From the NCBI RefSeq assembly GCF_040546595.1, contig NZ_JBEPOB010000001.1:4465001-4529000 (forward strand): a DNA stretch of 64,000 bases, in the 5' to 3' direction. This DNA is from Bosea sp. OAE506. GTDB lineage: Bacteria; Pseudomonadota; Alphaproteobacteria; Rhizobiales; Beijerinckiaceae. This document shows positions 34,708 to 43,563 of the stretch, piece by piece (position 1 is the first letter of the stretch; the number at the start of each line of letters is the position of its first letter). The notes below the pieces were generated by a model that saw only the letters and a list, made by a program, of their open reading frames with translations, had not been told where the DNA came from and made no database searches. A program made the translations under genes and the position numbers.

Positions 34708-35853
34708 CTAGCGGGATCCACCATATTGAGGGAGCGGGGGTTTGCCGCCGAAGATGAACTGCTGCGGATTACGCTCCAAACTCCGCAGAGTGCGATTCAG
34801 GTCCGTCAGGGTCCGCCGACCGTCGCTGGCCAGCGCCTCGATGTCGCGCAGGCCGGGGCCGGTGAAGCGGCTGATGCCGGTGGTGATCTCGGCGGTGCGC
34901 TTGTCGAGATTGTCGGCGAGCACGCGGATCGACTTGGCGGCGTCGCTGACCTCGGTGAAGGCGCTGCGCCCGTCCTTGCCGGCCGCGGTGTTGAGGAAGG
35001 CCTGCGCGCTTTTCAGCACGCCTTCGACCTGGTCGGCCGCTGTGTTGAGCTTGCCGGTGATCGAGGCGACGTCCTTGACCGCCTTGCCGACATCCTCGCT
35101 GGAGCCGCCGAGCGCGGCGGTGAACCGGTCGACATTGCCGAGTATCTCGGTGACCTTCTTCTGATCGACCGAGCGGACGATCTGCGTCAGCTCTTCGCTG
35201 AGCACGCCGAGTTTCTGCGACAGCGGCGCAATCGTGTCGGCGATCGTGCCGAAGCTCTGCATCAGCTTGTCGATGCCGTCGGAATTGTTGCCGAGGGCGG
35301 CGGAAAATTTCTCGATGTTCTTGACCGTGTTGCCGATCGAGCCGGCGTTGTTCTGGACGAGGTTGTTGAGCCCGCTCAGCGTCGCATCGGCCTTGGACGC
35401 GATGTTGCGCACGGTCTCGACGATGTCCTGAAGCTCGGAGCGCTCGGCCACGATCACCGGCAGGGTCTGCCCCTCAGGCGGCTTCAGCGGCAGCGATTTC
35501 GGATCACCACCGACCAGCTGGACCGCGACGATGCCGGTCGCGAGGCCGACGGTCTCGAGCCTTGCGCGTGTATCCACCCGCAAGGGCGTGGTGGCATCGA
35601 CGGAAATCACCGCATTGATCCGGCTGGGATCATCGGGTTGCAGTTCGATCTTGGTCACCTCGCCGACGCGCAGGCCGTTGAACAGAACGCTGGAGCCGCG
35701 GCCCAGCCCCGTGACCGTGCCGCTGAAGATGACGCGGACATCCTGCCGGCCACCGGCATTGCCACTGTTGAACCAGTAGACGAAGCCGAACAGCGCGGCG
35801 AGAATCGCCAGCGTGAACAATCCGACGAGGGCGTAGTTGGCGCGAGATTCCAT
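34708..35853 (-). CDS. mlaD: MlaD/MCE-domain lipid-transport protein
   Basis: 381 aa. It has one N-terminal membrane anchor (about residues 8-28, ALVGLFTLAILAALFGFVYWF) and an MCE domain (about 36-118) with VRVIFSGTVTGLGRGSSVLFNGLRVGEV. A long helical region (about 140-370) follows, as in alphaproteobacterial MCE proteins that are longer than E. coli MlaD (183 aa). It would form the periplasmic hexamer through which phospholipid or another lipid passes. It lies 3 bases after the ATPase gene in a four-gene operon. Confidence 0.92.
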   Translation of the reverse strand: MESRANYALVGLFTLAILAALFGFVYWFNSGNAGGRQDVRVIFSGTVTGLGRGSSVLFNGLRVGEVTKIELQPDDPSRINAVISVDATTPLRVDTRARLETVGLATGIVAVQLVGGDPKSLPLKPPEGQTLPVIVAERSELQDIVETVRNIASKADATLSGLNNLVQNNAGSIGNTVKNIEKFSAALGNNSDGIDKLMQSFGTIADTIAPLSQKLGVLSEELTQIVRSVDQKKVTEILGNVDRFTAALGGSSEDVGKAVKDVASITGKLNTAADQVEGVLKSAQAFLNTAAGKDGRSAFTEVSDAAKSIRVLADNLDKRTAEITTGISRFTGPGLRDIEALASDGRRTLTDLNRTLRSLERNPQQFIFGGKPPLPQYGGSR

Positions 35854-35856
35854 GAG

Positions 35857-36717
35857 CTAGACTGCTGTTTCCCGGTGTTCCGCCGGCATGCGGGCCCGGG
35901 CCCGCTCGCCGCCGAAATAGGCTTTGAGCCATGGATGGTCGGATGCCAGCATCGTGGCCAGCGGGCCGACGGCGATGACGCGCTTGTCCGCCAGGGCGCC
36001 GATCCGGTCGCAGGCGGAATAAAGACTGTCGAGATCGTGGGTTACCATGAAGACGGTCAGCCCCAAAGTCTGCTTCAGCGTGACGATGAGGTCGTCGAAC
36101 TCCGCCGCGCCGATGGGATCGAGCCCCGATGTCGGCTCGTCGAGGAAGACGATGTCGGGGTCGAGTGCGAGCGCACGCGCCAGGGCCGCGCGCTTGATCA
36201 TGCCGCCGGACAGTTCGGACGGCGATTTGTCGGCCGCGTCGGGCGGCAGGCCGACGAGATCGAGCTTCACCATCGCCATGTCGTCGAGGAGCCGGGGCGA
36301 GAGCTGCAGGTATTCGCGCATAGGCAGCTGGATGTTCTGCTTGACCGACAGCGCCGAGAACAGCGCGCCCTGCTGGAACATCACGCCGAAGCGGCGCTCC
36401 AGCGCGCGGCGCTGCACGCTGCTGAGCGTATCGACATCCTGGCCGAAGACCTCGATCGTGCCGCGCGCTTTCTGCACGAGGCCGAGAATCGTTCGCGTCA
36501 GCACGGACTTGCCCTTGCCCGACCCGCCGACGAAACCGAGGATCTCGCCGCGCATCACGTCGAGATCGAGCCCGTCCATGATCACCTTCTCACCGAAGGC
36601 AACCTTGAGATCGCGCACGCGGATCACGACCTCGCCCTCCGGCGTGGTGCTCTCCGGCCCCGGCACATCCCGGGCGCGCTCGCCGACCGGCGGCTCCTGT
36701 ATCCCCTGCTCGCTCAT
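35857..36717 (-). CDS. mlaF: Lipid-transport ABC ATPase (MlaF type)
   Basis: 286 aa. The start at 36717 (MSEQGIQEPPVGERARDVPG) gives a variable leader of about 28 residues before the ABC domain. Walker A is GGSGKGKS, signature LSGGMIKRAALARAL, Walker B IVFLDEPTSGLDPIGAAEFD, and the switch histidine is in MVTHDLDSLY. The LSGGM/GLDPI pattern is specific to the Mla/Mce ATPases. It is 3 bases from mlaD and 16 bases after mlaE. Confidence 0.92.
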   Translation of the reverse strand: MSEQGIQEPPVGERARDVPGPESTTPEGEVVIRVRDLKVAFGEKVIMDGLDLDVMRGEILGFVGGSGKGKSVLTRTILGLVQKARGTIEVFGQDVDTLSSVQRRALERRFGVMFQQGALFSALSVKQNIQLPMREYLQLSPRLLDDMAMVKLDLVGLPPDAADKSPSELSGGMIKRAALARALALDPDIVFLDEPTSGLDPIGAAEFDDLIVTLKQTLGLTVFMVTHDLDSLYSACDRIGALADKRVIAVGPLATMLASDHPWLKAYFGGERARARMPAEHRETAV

Positions 36718-36733
36718 GTCCGGGATACGGTCC

Positions 36734-37921
36734 TCAAAACGCGATGGATGAAAAGAACATGGCGAAGAGGGCATCGACGACGATGACCATGAAGATCGCC
36801 TTGACCACGGAGGCCGTGACCTGACGGCCGAGCGACTCGGCCGAGCCCTTGACCGCAAGCCCCTCCATCGAGGCGATGAGCCCGATCACGAAGGCCATGA
36901 AGGGCGCCTTCACCAGGCCCACGGCGAAATGCTTCCACGTGATCACCGACTGGAGCCGCGCCAGGAAGGTGTCGATGCCGATGCCGCCATAGAGCCAGGA
37001 CACCAGCGCAGCCCCGGTCAGGCCCGACATCGCCGAGATGAAGGTCAGGATCGGCAGAGACACGACGAGCGCGAGGATACGCGGCACGACGAGGACCTCG
37101 ATCGGGTCCAGCCCCATCACCCGCAGCGCGTCGATCTCCTCGCGCATCTTCATCGAGCCGATCTCGGCCGTGATCGCGGAGCCGGAGCGACCCGCGATCA
37201 TGATCGAGGTCAGCAGCACCGCGAGTTCGCGCAGGATGAGGATGCCGGTCAGGTTGACCACGAAGGCGGTCGCGCCGAACTGCTGCAGCTGGAAAATGCC
37301 CTGCTGGGCGACGATGCAGCCGACCAGGAACGAGATCAGCATGATGATCGGCGCGCCGTTGAAGGCGATCAGCTCGATCTGGTTGACCATCGAAGGGCCG
37401 CGGAACTTGCGCGGGCCGACGACCACGCTCGCCGAGCCGACGACGACCTCCCCGAGGAACATCGAGCCGGCCACCATGTCGCGGCCGAAGCGGATGACGG
37501 CCGCGCCGATGCGGACGAGCACGTCGACGATGCGAAACGGCGCGCCCGTGCGGTCTTCCTCGCGCTCATGGACGGTGATTTCGGACAGGAGCGCGCCATG
37601 CTCGGGCCGCTTGCTGACGATCTCGACCGATGCGCCGTCGCTCTCGCGCTCAAACTTGACGCGGTTGAGGACATAGGCGCCCAGCGTGTCCAGGCGATCG
37701 ACCGCAGAGAGGTCCAGACGCGCCTTTGCCGATTTGGCGACGCGCTCGCCGATCTCCTCGGCGAGGCTTTCGACACGCGGTGCACGATCCGCGCTCCAGG
37801 AACCGGCCAGAGCCACGGCGAGCGTCCCGGAATCGTCGCGGAAGACCGCCTGTGGTTCAGCCGTATCGGGGACTGCCATGATCTGCGTGATGTCCTCGCC
37901 CGCGATCGACGATACCGTCAT
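36734..37921 (-). CDS. mlaE: MlaE-family lipid-transport permease with N-terminal STAS domain
   Basis: 395 aa from ATG 37921. Residues about 25-125 form a STAS-like domain (LAVALAGSWSADRAPRVESLAEEI, LDLSAVDRLDTLGAYVLNRV), the role filled by separate MlaB in E. coli. The permease domain (about 150-395) has the MlaE blocks GPSMVNQIELIAFNGAPIIMLISFLVG, EIGSMKMREEIDALRVMGLDPIEVLVVPR and GLAVKGSAESLGRQVTASVVKAIF. ATG 37879 is another possible start. First gene of the lipid-transport operon; an MlaC periplasmic carrier is absent. Confidence 0.92.
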   Translation of the reverse strand: MTVSSIAGEDITQIMAVPDTAEPQAVFRDDSGTLAVALAGSWSADRAPRVESLAEEIGERVAKSAKARLDLSAVDRLDTLGAYVLNRVKFERESDGASVEIVSKRPEHGALLSEITVHEREEDRTGAPFRIVDVLVRIGAAVIRFGRDMVAGSMFLGEVVVGSASVVVGPRKFRGPSMVNQIELIAFNGAPIIMLISFLVGCIVAQQGIFQLQQFGATAFVVNLTGILILRELAVLLTSIMIAGRSGSAITAEIGSMKMREEIDALRVMGLDPIEVLVVPRILALVVSLPILTFISAMSGLTGAALVSWLYGGIGIDTFLARLQSVITWKHFAVGLVKAPFMAFVIGLIASMEGLAVKGSAESLGRQVTASVVKAIFMVIVVDALFAMFFSSIAF

Positions 37922-38190
37922 CAATCCGCGACGCCCTGTTACAGGCACCGGTCCACCCCTTTGCGACTGTATCGCCGTGACGATTACGCTTGGCAAGGGG
38001 CGCGGATGCAACAACCGTGCAGACAACCGGGTGTTCCATCGGCTCCGGCATCTCCCTGCCCGCGCCCGCCCGCCCGCGGCGCCCACCTGCCGCATGGGAA
38101 CCATTCGTTAAGTCCTGCAGTGCCAGGAATCGTCACGGTGCATCAGGACCGCCCTCGCGATTCGCGCGGTCCTCCAAGAGCAGATCGGCC

Positions 38191-39147
38191 ATGAGCGAAG
38201 CACGTTCGCTGACCCCGTTGAGCGAGACGGACTACGAGGCGATCGAGGCTGCGGTGATGGAAACCGCCCGCGGCCGCTGGTTCATGTCCGAATTCGCAAG
38301 GCGCAACCGGCAGGCCGACACCCTGCAGTTGCTCGGCGCCCTGCAGCGGATCGAGCGTGTCGTCGGCACCGGCCTTGCCGAGCCCGCCGCCACCCTGCCC
38401 GCGACTGAGCCGGAGATCGGCGAGGCCGCCGCCCTCATCGCGGATCTGCGGATCGATCTAGAGCGCATCAGCGGCCGGGCCGAGGAACGGGCATCGGGCC
38501 TCGCGGCGCGTATCGAGGCCGCCGCCGGCAGCATCGTGCAGGCGACAGAGAGCATCCAGGAAGTGGCCTGGCACCTGCGCGAAGCGGGCGCCGGCGATGA
38601 CCTCTGCGACCGGCTCGACCAGCGCGCCGCCGAAATCTCGACCGCGACAGGCATCGTCGACGGGACGGTGCAGCAGATCGACAAGATCGCCGACACCATC
38701 GCGATGCTGGACAGCAGCCTGCGCGCCGTCGCCGGCCTAGCGCCCCTCGCCAGCACGGTCGAGCCCTTCGTGCCGATGCCGAAGCCGAGGGATTTCGGCC
38801 TGCGCGAGAGCGTGCCCTTCACGGTGCCGGACGATATCGAGATCATCGAGATCGATGATCAGCCGCCTGAGCCTGTCAGCAGCGGCGCGAATGCGGCGAG
38901 CCTGCTCGGCAGCGAGCCGCGCATCGGCTCGATGACGCTGCTGGACGAGGACGTGGTGTTCGAGGAGCCCGAGGCCGCCCTGACGCCGGATCACGGCGCC
39001 GGCAACGGCGCCGCGCATCAGCAGGAGAACCGCGCCGCCGGCGCGCCGATGGCTGCCGCCTCAGGCCTGCCGCTGCTGGGGGCCGAGGCCGCGCTGCGGG
39101 AGATCGACGCGATGTCCGCGTCGCGGAAGCTCGCCTATTTCGGCTGA
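38191..39147 (+). CDS. Conserved hypothetical, helical, phosphorelay/CheZ-like features
   Basis: 318 aa, no assigned function. The N-terminus LSETDYEAIEAAVMETARGRWFMSEFARRNRQADTLQLLGALQRIERVV is, as far as I recall, a conserved block in alphaproteobacterial hypothetical proteins. The middle (about 80-195) is heptad-like helix with AGDDLCDRLDQRAAEISTATGIVDGTVQQIDKIADTIAML, faintly reminiscent of CheZ. Residues 200-300 are acidic and low complexity, and the C-terminus reads GLPLLGAEAALREIDAMSASRKLAYFG, which could be a docking peptide. ATG 38191 is used because the frame upstream lies in the mlaE leader. The 3' end overlaps the convergent oxidoreductase by 13 bases. Confidence 0.6.
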   Translation: MSEARSLTPLSETDYEAIEAAVMETARGRWFMSEFARRNRQADTLQLLGALQRIERVVGTGLAEPAATLPATEPEIGEAAALIADLRIDLERISGRAEERASGLAARIEAAAGSIVQATESIQEVAWHLREAGAGDDLCDRLDQRAAEISTATGIVDGTVQQIDKIADTIAMLDSSLRAVAGLAPLASTVEPFVPMPKPRDFGLRESVPFTVPDDIEIIEIDDQPPEPVSSGANAASLLGSEPRIGSMTLLDEDVVFEEPEAALTPDHGAGNGAAHQQENRAAGAPMAAASGLPLLGAEAALREIDAMSASRKLAYFG

Positions 39148-40526
39148 CCGGCGGGCACGAAGCTCGCCATCTTGCCCGGGTTCAGCAGTCCCTGCGGGTC
39201 GACCTCGCCCTTGAAGCCGAGCTGGTCGGCATCGGCCCGCTTGTGCCGGCTGCCCTCCTCCAGCGAGACGACATGGGGGTTGGCGATGAAGACGCCCGAC
39301 GCCTCGTGCTGGGCGATGACAGCGTTGAGCCGCTCCGGCGTCGAGTAGCGCAGGATCGGCAGCGCGCTCGCCGTCACCTTGCCGCCGAAGCGGATGAACT
39401 CGTGATGCGGCAGAAGCTCGTCGCCGAAGGCGGCGATCGTCTCGCGCGCGCTCTCGACCAGCCGGTCATGCGGGAACAGGCACTGCAGATAGGTGATGGA
39501 ACGGTCGCTCTTCAGCCACTGCAGCGTGGTGTGGTTCCAGGTGTATTCGTAGAGCGGCACGGTGCCGGGCCCCTCCTCCGAGGGCGCCTCATAGGTCACC
39601 GCGCCGCGCTTGCCGACGATGGCCTTGAACGGGCCGAGCGAGCCCTCGGCGATCATGCAGATCAGGATGCTCTTGCCCTCGGGGCAATGAGCCTTGAGCG
39701 CGCCGAAATAGGGCGTGATCACCGACGAGATCGGTGTCACCAGCTTCTTGACGATGCCGTCCGCGAGGGCGACCTCGTAGCCCGCCTCGAAGGCGTCCAT
39801 GTAGCTGTCGAATGCGACGATGACGTCGATCCAGGGCCAGGCCGGCGCGAGCGGCATTTCGAGCGCCGTGATGATGCCGGTCGTGCCATAGGCGCGGTTG
39901 ACCTTCTGGGCCGCGTCGTCGCGCAATTCGATGATCCGCGGCTCTTCCTCGACCGTGACGATGCGCGCGGCCAGGATGTTGCCGGGTTCGCGCAGCCCGC
40001 CATAGGTCACCGAGCCGACGCCGCCCGAACCGCCCGCGACGAAACCACCGACCGTCGCGCTGCGCTTGGTCGAGGGGTGCATGCGCTGCTCGAAGCCGGT
40101 CTCGCGCAGCGCGATGTCGACATCCAGCATGCGGGCGCCGGCGGCGATGCGGGCGATGCCGGGCTTCTGCCATTCGATGCCGGTCAGGCCGGTGATGTCG
40201 AGGAGGACGCCGCCCTCGAGCGGCACGGCCTGGCCATAATTGCCGGTGCCCGCCGCCCTGACCGTCAGCGGAATCCGTCGACGCGCGCAGGCCGCCGCAA
40301 TTCGCACGACCTCCGCCTCGTCGCGGGGCGTGGCGATGATGTCGGCGGACTTGTCCGCGAGCTGCTGGTTCAGGATCGGCGAGTACCAGAAGAAGTCGCG
40401 CGAGCGCTTGCGGACGACCTGCGCCTCGTCGATCAACGCAATGCCGGCGAGATCCTCCTTCAGCGCGGCGATGTCGTAGCGCGAGACCCGCTCGGGCCTC
40501 GGCTGGCGTTCAGGCAGTGCGCTCAT
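39135..40526 (-). CDS. FAD-binding oxidoreductase (FAD-linked oxidase, GlcD-like)
   Basis: 463 aa. The PCMH-type FAD-binding domain spans about residues 60-235, with RIPLTVRAAGTGNYGQAVPLEGGVLLDI and the second FAD loop ATVGGFVAGGSGGVGSVTYGGLREPGNI. The C-terminal half is the substrate cap domain, ending in the GEVDPQGLLNPGKM motif typical of GlcD/VAO relatives. It oxidises a small hydroxy acid, amine or similar compound; the substrate is unknown. It lies 2 bases downstream of the permease gene, so it is the last gene of the ABC operon and probably acts on the imported compound. Confidence 0.88.
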   Translation of the reverse strand: MSALPERQPRPERVSRYDIAALKEDLAGIALIDEAQVVRKRSRDFFWYSPILNQQLADKSADIIATPRDEAEVVRIAAACARRRIPLTVRAAGTGNYGQAVPLEGGVLLDITGLTGIEWQKPGIARIAAGARMLDVDIALRETGFEQRMHPSTKRSATVGGFVAGGSGGVGSVTYGGLREPGNILAARIVTVEEEPRIIELRDDAAQKVNRAYGTTGIITALEMPLAPAWPWIDVIVAFDSYMDAFEAGYEVALADGIVKKLVTPISSVITPYFGALKAHCPEGKSILICMIAEGSLGPFKAIVGKRGAVTYEAPSEEGPGTVPLYEYTWNHTTLQWLKSDRSITYLQCLFPHDRLVESARETIAAFGDELLPHHEFIRFGGKVTASALPILRYSTPERLNAVIAQHEASGVFIANPHVVSLEEGSRHKRADADQLGFKGEVDPQGLLNPGKMASFVPAGQPK

Positions 40527-40527
40527 C

Positions 40528-41412
40528 TCAGTTCTCCCGCTTCAGGGCGCTCTCGTGCCAGCGCCGCAGCAGCATGTGCGAAATCCAGCTCGTGCAAAGG
40601 AAGATTGCGATGCCCGACAGCGAGATCATCAGCAAGGCGGCAAAGACGCGCGGAATCTTGAGCTGATAGCCGGCCTCAAGGATGCGATAGGCCAGCCCCG
40701 AGGCACTGCCACCGGTGCCGGCGACGAACTCGGCGACGACCGCGCCGATCAGCGCCAAACCGCCGGAAATCTTCAGCCCGGCCAGGAAATAGGGCAGCGC
40801 TGCCGGGAGCTTGAGGTAGCGCATCGTCTGCCAGCGCGTCGCGCCATAGAGCTGGAACAGGTTGACCAGGTTGTGGTCGGCCGAGTTCAGCCCGAGGATC
40901 GTGTTCGACAGGATCGGGAAGAAGGCGACGATCCAGGCGCAGATCAGCAGCGCGAGATTTATGTCGCCGGCCCAGATGATGATCAGCGGCGCGATGGCGA
41001 CGATCGGCGTCACCTGCAGGATCACCGCATAGGGCAACAGCGACATCTCCAGCCATTTCGACTGGGTGAACAGCACGGCGAGCGTGACGCCGACGATCAC
41101 CGCCGCGGCGAGCGCCATGAAGGTGATCTTCAGCGTGATCCAGAGCGAGCCCGACAGCGTGCCCCAGTCGGAGACGAGGGTCTGGCCGATCAGGAGCGGC
41201 CCGGGCAGGATATAGGCCGGGATGCCGTTCCAGCGGACCGCGAACTCCCACAGTGCCAGCGAGAACACGCCGATGGCGATCGGCGCGAGGATGCGCGGCC
41301 AGGCACTGGCCGGCAGGCCCAGCAGGCGCGGCTCGGTGACGAAGACCGGGCGCGCCTCGGAGTCGGTGCCGCCATGGGCGGGGGCCGAGGCTTCGATCGA
41401 TGGCATGCTCAT
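40528..41412 (-). CDS. ABC transporter permease (SsuC/TauC/ThiX type)
   Basis: 294 aa, chosen to start at ATG 41412, which overlaps the ATPase stop (ATGA). It has about six hydrophobic segments and the binding-protein-dependent permease loop LFQLYGATRWQTMRYLKLPAALPYFLAGLKISGGLALIGAVVAEF, the typical EAA-type sequence in the NitT/TauT family. The N-terminal 35 residues are polar. It forms the channel with the ATPase and NMT1-type binding protein of the same operon. Confidence 0.9.
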   Translation of the reverse strand: MSMPSIEASAPAHGGTDSEARPVFVTEPRLLGLPASAWPRILAPIAIGVFSLALWEFAVRWNGIPAYILPGPLLIGQTLVSDWGTLSGSLWITLKITFMALAAAVIVGVTLAVLFTQSKWLEMSLLPYAVILQVTPIVAIAPLIIIWAGDINLALLICAWIVAFFPILSNTILGLNSADHNLVNLFQLYGATRWQTMRYLKLPAALPYFLAGLKISGGLALIGAVVAEFVAGTGGSASGLAYRILEAGYQLKIPRVFAALLMISLSGIAIFLCTSWISHMLLRRWHESALKREN

Positions 41413-42260
41413 GAGCCGATCGCCTCCTTGAGCTTGCCCGAGACCACCCGGCAGAGATGGGCGTATTCCGGCGAGGTGCGGAAGAGGTCGTCGCGCGGAT
41501 ATGGCGCATCGACGTCGAGATCGGCCATGACGCGGCCGGGTCTCGCCGCCATCACCACGATCCGCTTCGAGAGATAGACGGATTCGAACACCGAATGGGT
41601 GACGAAGACCGCGGTGAACTTCTCCTTCCACCACAGCTCGAGCAGATCGTCGTTCAGGCGGTGGCGGGTGATCTCGTCGAGCGCGGCGAAGGGCTCGTCC
41701 ATCAGCAGGATCTTGGGCCGCAGCACCAGCCCGCGCGCGATCGAGACGCGCATCTTCATGCCGCCGGAGAGTTCGCGGGGATAGGACTTCTCGAAGCCGG
41801 TGAGGCCGACCAGCGCCAGCATCGCCGCCGCCCGCTCGCGGGCCTCGCTGGTGCGCACCCCCTTCAGGGTGAGCGGCATCATCACGTTGGCGAGCGCCGT
41901 CGCCCAGGGCATCAGCGTCGGGTCCTGGAAGACGAAGCCGAGATCCCGCTGCGGCTCGCCGGACGCGTCATGGACCGTGGTCGGCCACTCGATCGTGCCG
42001 CTGGAGGGCGCGCCGAGGCCCGCGATCATCCGCAGCAGCGTCGATTTTCCGCAGCCGGAGGGGCCGAGCAGGCTGACGAACTCGCCATCCCCCAGGCTCA
42101 GATTGACGTCGCGCACGGCGAGCGTGCCGTTGCCGAACTGCTTCGAGACATGGCGCACGCAGACCAGGGGCTTGCGACCCTCGGGGCGAACGGCATGGGG
42201 AGTGCTCAGAGAGGCCGTGTCCAAAGCCTGATGATCCGCTTCTGCGATGTGAGCCGTCAT
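41409..42260 (-). CDS. ABC transporter ATP-binding protein (SsuB/TauB type)
   Basis: 283 aa. Walker A GPSGCGKSTLL, Q-loop FVFQDPTLMPWATALANV, signature LSGGMKMRVSIARGL, Walker B ILLMDEPFAALDE and switch AVFVTHSVFESVYLS place it in the NitT/TauT importer ATPases. The core begins only at about residue 31 (PLVCVRHVSKQF). The ATG at 42260 lies in the terminal bases of a palindromic repeat and has no clear ribosome-binding site, so the true start may be an internal non-ATG codon and the first residues are uncertain. Confidence 0.88.
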   Translation of the reverse strand: MTAHIAEADHQALDTASLSTPHAVRPEGRKPLVCVRHVSKQFGNGTLAVRDVNLSLGDGEFVSLLGPSGCGKSTLLRMIAGLGAPSSGTIEWPTTVHDASGEPQRDLGFVFQDPTLMPWATALANVMMPLTLKGVRTSEARERAAAMLALVGLTGFEKSYPRELSGGMKMRVSIARGLVLRPKILLMDEPFAALDEITRHRLNDDLLELWWKEKFTAVFVTHSVFESVYLSKRIVVMAARPGRVMADLDVDAPYPRDDLFRTSPEYAHLCRVVSGKLKEAIGS

Positions 42261-42330
42261 TCTCGGGCCAGCGAAGCGCAGACCCGAGAATCTCGGTCAG
42301 GAGATGCTCGGGTCAAGCCCGAGCATGACG
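42255..42330. repeat. 76-bp palindromic intercistronic repeat, copy 3
   Basis: Begins CGTCATTCTCGGG and ends CCCGAGCATGACG, with the two-hairpin structure of copies 1 and 2 and near-identical sequence to copy 2 (16745-16821). It occupies the spacer between the binding-protein and ATPase genes; its left end includes the ATG assigned to the ATPase gene. Confidence 0.85.
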
Positions 42331-42335
42331 TGTCA

Positions 42336-43358
42336 TCACGCCTTGCCGACGCCCTTGTTGATAAACTCCAGGCTGTAGGCCTTCTTCAGATCGATGCCGG
42401 CCGGGAAGACCCCCGCCTCCGTCATCGTCTTGTAGAACGAGCCCCAGCGCGCATCGGTCATGGCGCCGATGCCGAGCGTCGTCGCATCGCCCGAGAGCAC
42501 GATGCCGTTGGCATTCATCACCTTGACCGCGTAGTCGATCTTCTCCTGATCCATGTCGGGATTGTCCTTCAGGATCTGCGCGTTGGCGGCGGCGACGTCC
42601 TGCCCCTTCATGTAGGCGGCCCAGCCTTCGAGCGACGCGGTCACGAAGCGCTGGACCAGGTCCTTCTTCTCCGCGACCATCTTCTGGGAGATGTTGATCG
42701 TCGTGTTGTAATTCTCGAAGCCGGCATCGGCGATGAGATGCACCACCGGCGTGACGCCGCCCTGCTTCTGGATGGCGAAGGGCTCCGATGACAGGAAGCC
42801 CTGCTGCGAGATCGTCTTGTCGGCCAGGAACGGCGCCATGTTGAAAGTGTAGGGGCGGATCTGCTCGTCGGTGTAGCCGAACTTCGCCTTCAGGAAGGGC
42901 CAGTAGCTGGTGCGGCCGGCGGCGCCGACCAGGATCGGCTTGCCCTTCAGCGCGGCGAGCGAGTCGTTGCCGACGCCCGGATGCGAGATGATGACCTGCG
43001 GATCCTTCTGGAAGATCGAGGCGATGCAGAGGAAGGGAATGTTCTCCTGCGCATAGCGGATGGCCTCGAAGGAGTTCGACATGATCATGTCGACGCGGCC
43101 GCCGAGCAGGAGCTGCGAAGGGTTCTGCTGCGGGCCGCCGGGGCGGATCTCGGCGTCGATGCCGTATTTCTTGTAGATGCCGTTGGCAGCGGCGAGATAG
43201 AAGCCGCCATGCTCCGCCTGCGCGCGCCAGTTGGTCTGGTAGGACACCTTGTCGAGCGTCTGCGCGCTCACCCGCGCTCCGGGCACGGCGACCAGCGCCG
43301 ATCCACCGATCAGGCCGAGCGCACCACGGCGCGTCAGGCGGTACTTCGTCATCGTCAT
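42336..43358 (-). CDS. NMT1/THI5-like ABC transporter substrate-binding protein
   Basis: 340 aa periplasmic binding protein. The signal region has a twin-arginine motif (R10-R11 in LTRRGALGLIGGSAL) and ends near SAQ (residue 33). The mature protein begins KVSYQTNWRAQAEHGGFYLAAANGIYKKYGID, the NMT1/THI5 opening shared by pyrimidine-precursor, riboflavin and hydantoin-type binders. TSYWPFLKAKFGYTDEQIRPYTFNMAPFLADKTISQQGFLSSEPFAI forms the second lobe. The ligand is probably a heterocyclic nitrogen compound, by analogy only. First gene of a four-gene minus-strand operon; divergent from the creatininase-family gene. Confidence 0.88.
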   Translation of the reverse strand: MTMTKYRLTRRGALGLIGGSALVAVPGARVSAQTLDKVSYQTNWRAQAEHGGFYLAAANGIYKKYGIDAEIRPGGPQQNPSQLLLGGRVDMIMSNSFEAIRYAQENIPFLCIASIFQKDPQVIISHPGVGNDSLAALKGKPILVGAAGRTSYWPFLKAKFGYTDEQIRPYTFNMAPFLADKTISQQGFLSSEPFAIQKQGGVTPVVHLIADAGFENYNTTINISQKMVAEKKDLVQRFVTASLEGWAAYMKGQDVAAANAQILKDNPDMDQEKIDYAVKVMNANGIVLSGDATTLGIGAMTDARWGSFYKTMTEAGVFPAGIDLKKAYSLEFINKGVGKA

Positions 43359-43563
43359 CCCTGTGACCTCCCCTGATAATCCTCGGCTGAACGCCTTGGC
43401 TGCGCGCCAGCAAACTGTATGCCATGGCAGGCCGAAAGCCGGAACCGCGACACCGCGTCATCGCGCGCCGGAGCGGGCTTGCCCACAGGCGATCTTCCCA
43501 GCCATCCTCGCCCGCGAGGCGCCGGACACCCTGATCCGCCGGCGAGACGGAGACAGAGACATC

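Noticed and set aside
43420..43429. TGCCATGGCA palindrome in the importer/creatininase spacer
   Set aside because: Only 10 bp and not repeated elsewhere in the spacer; too short to support an operator call.
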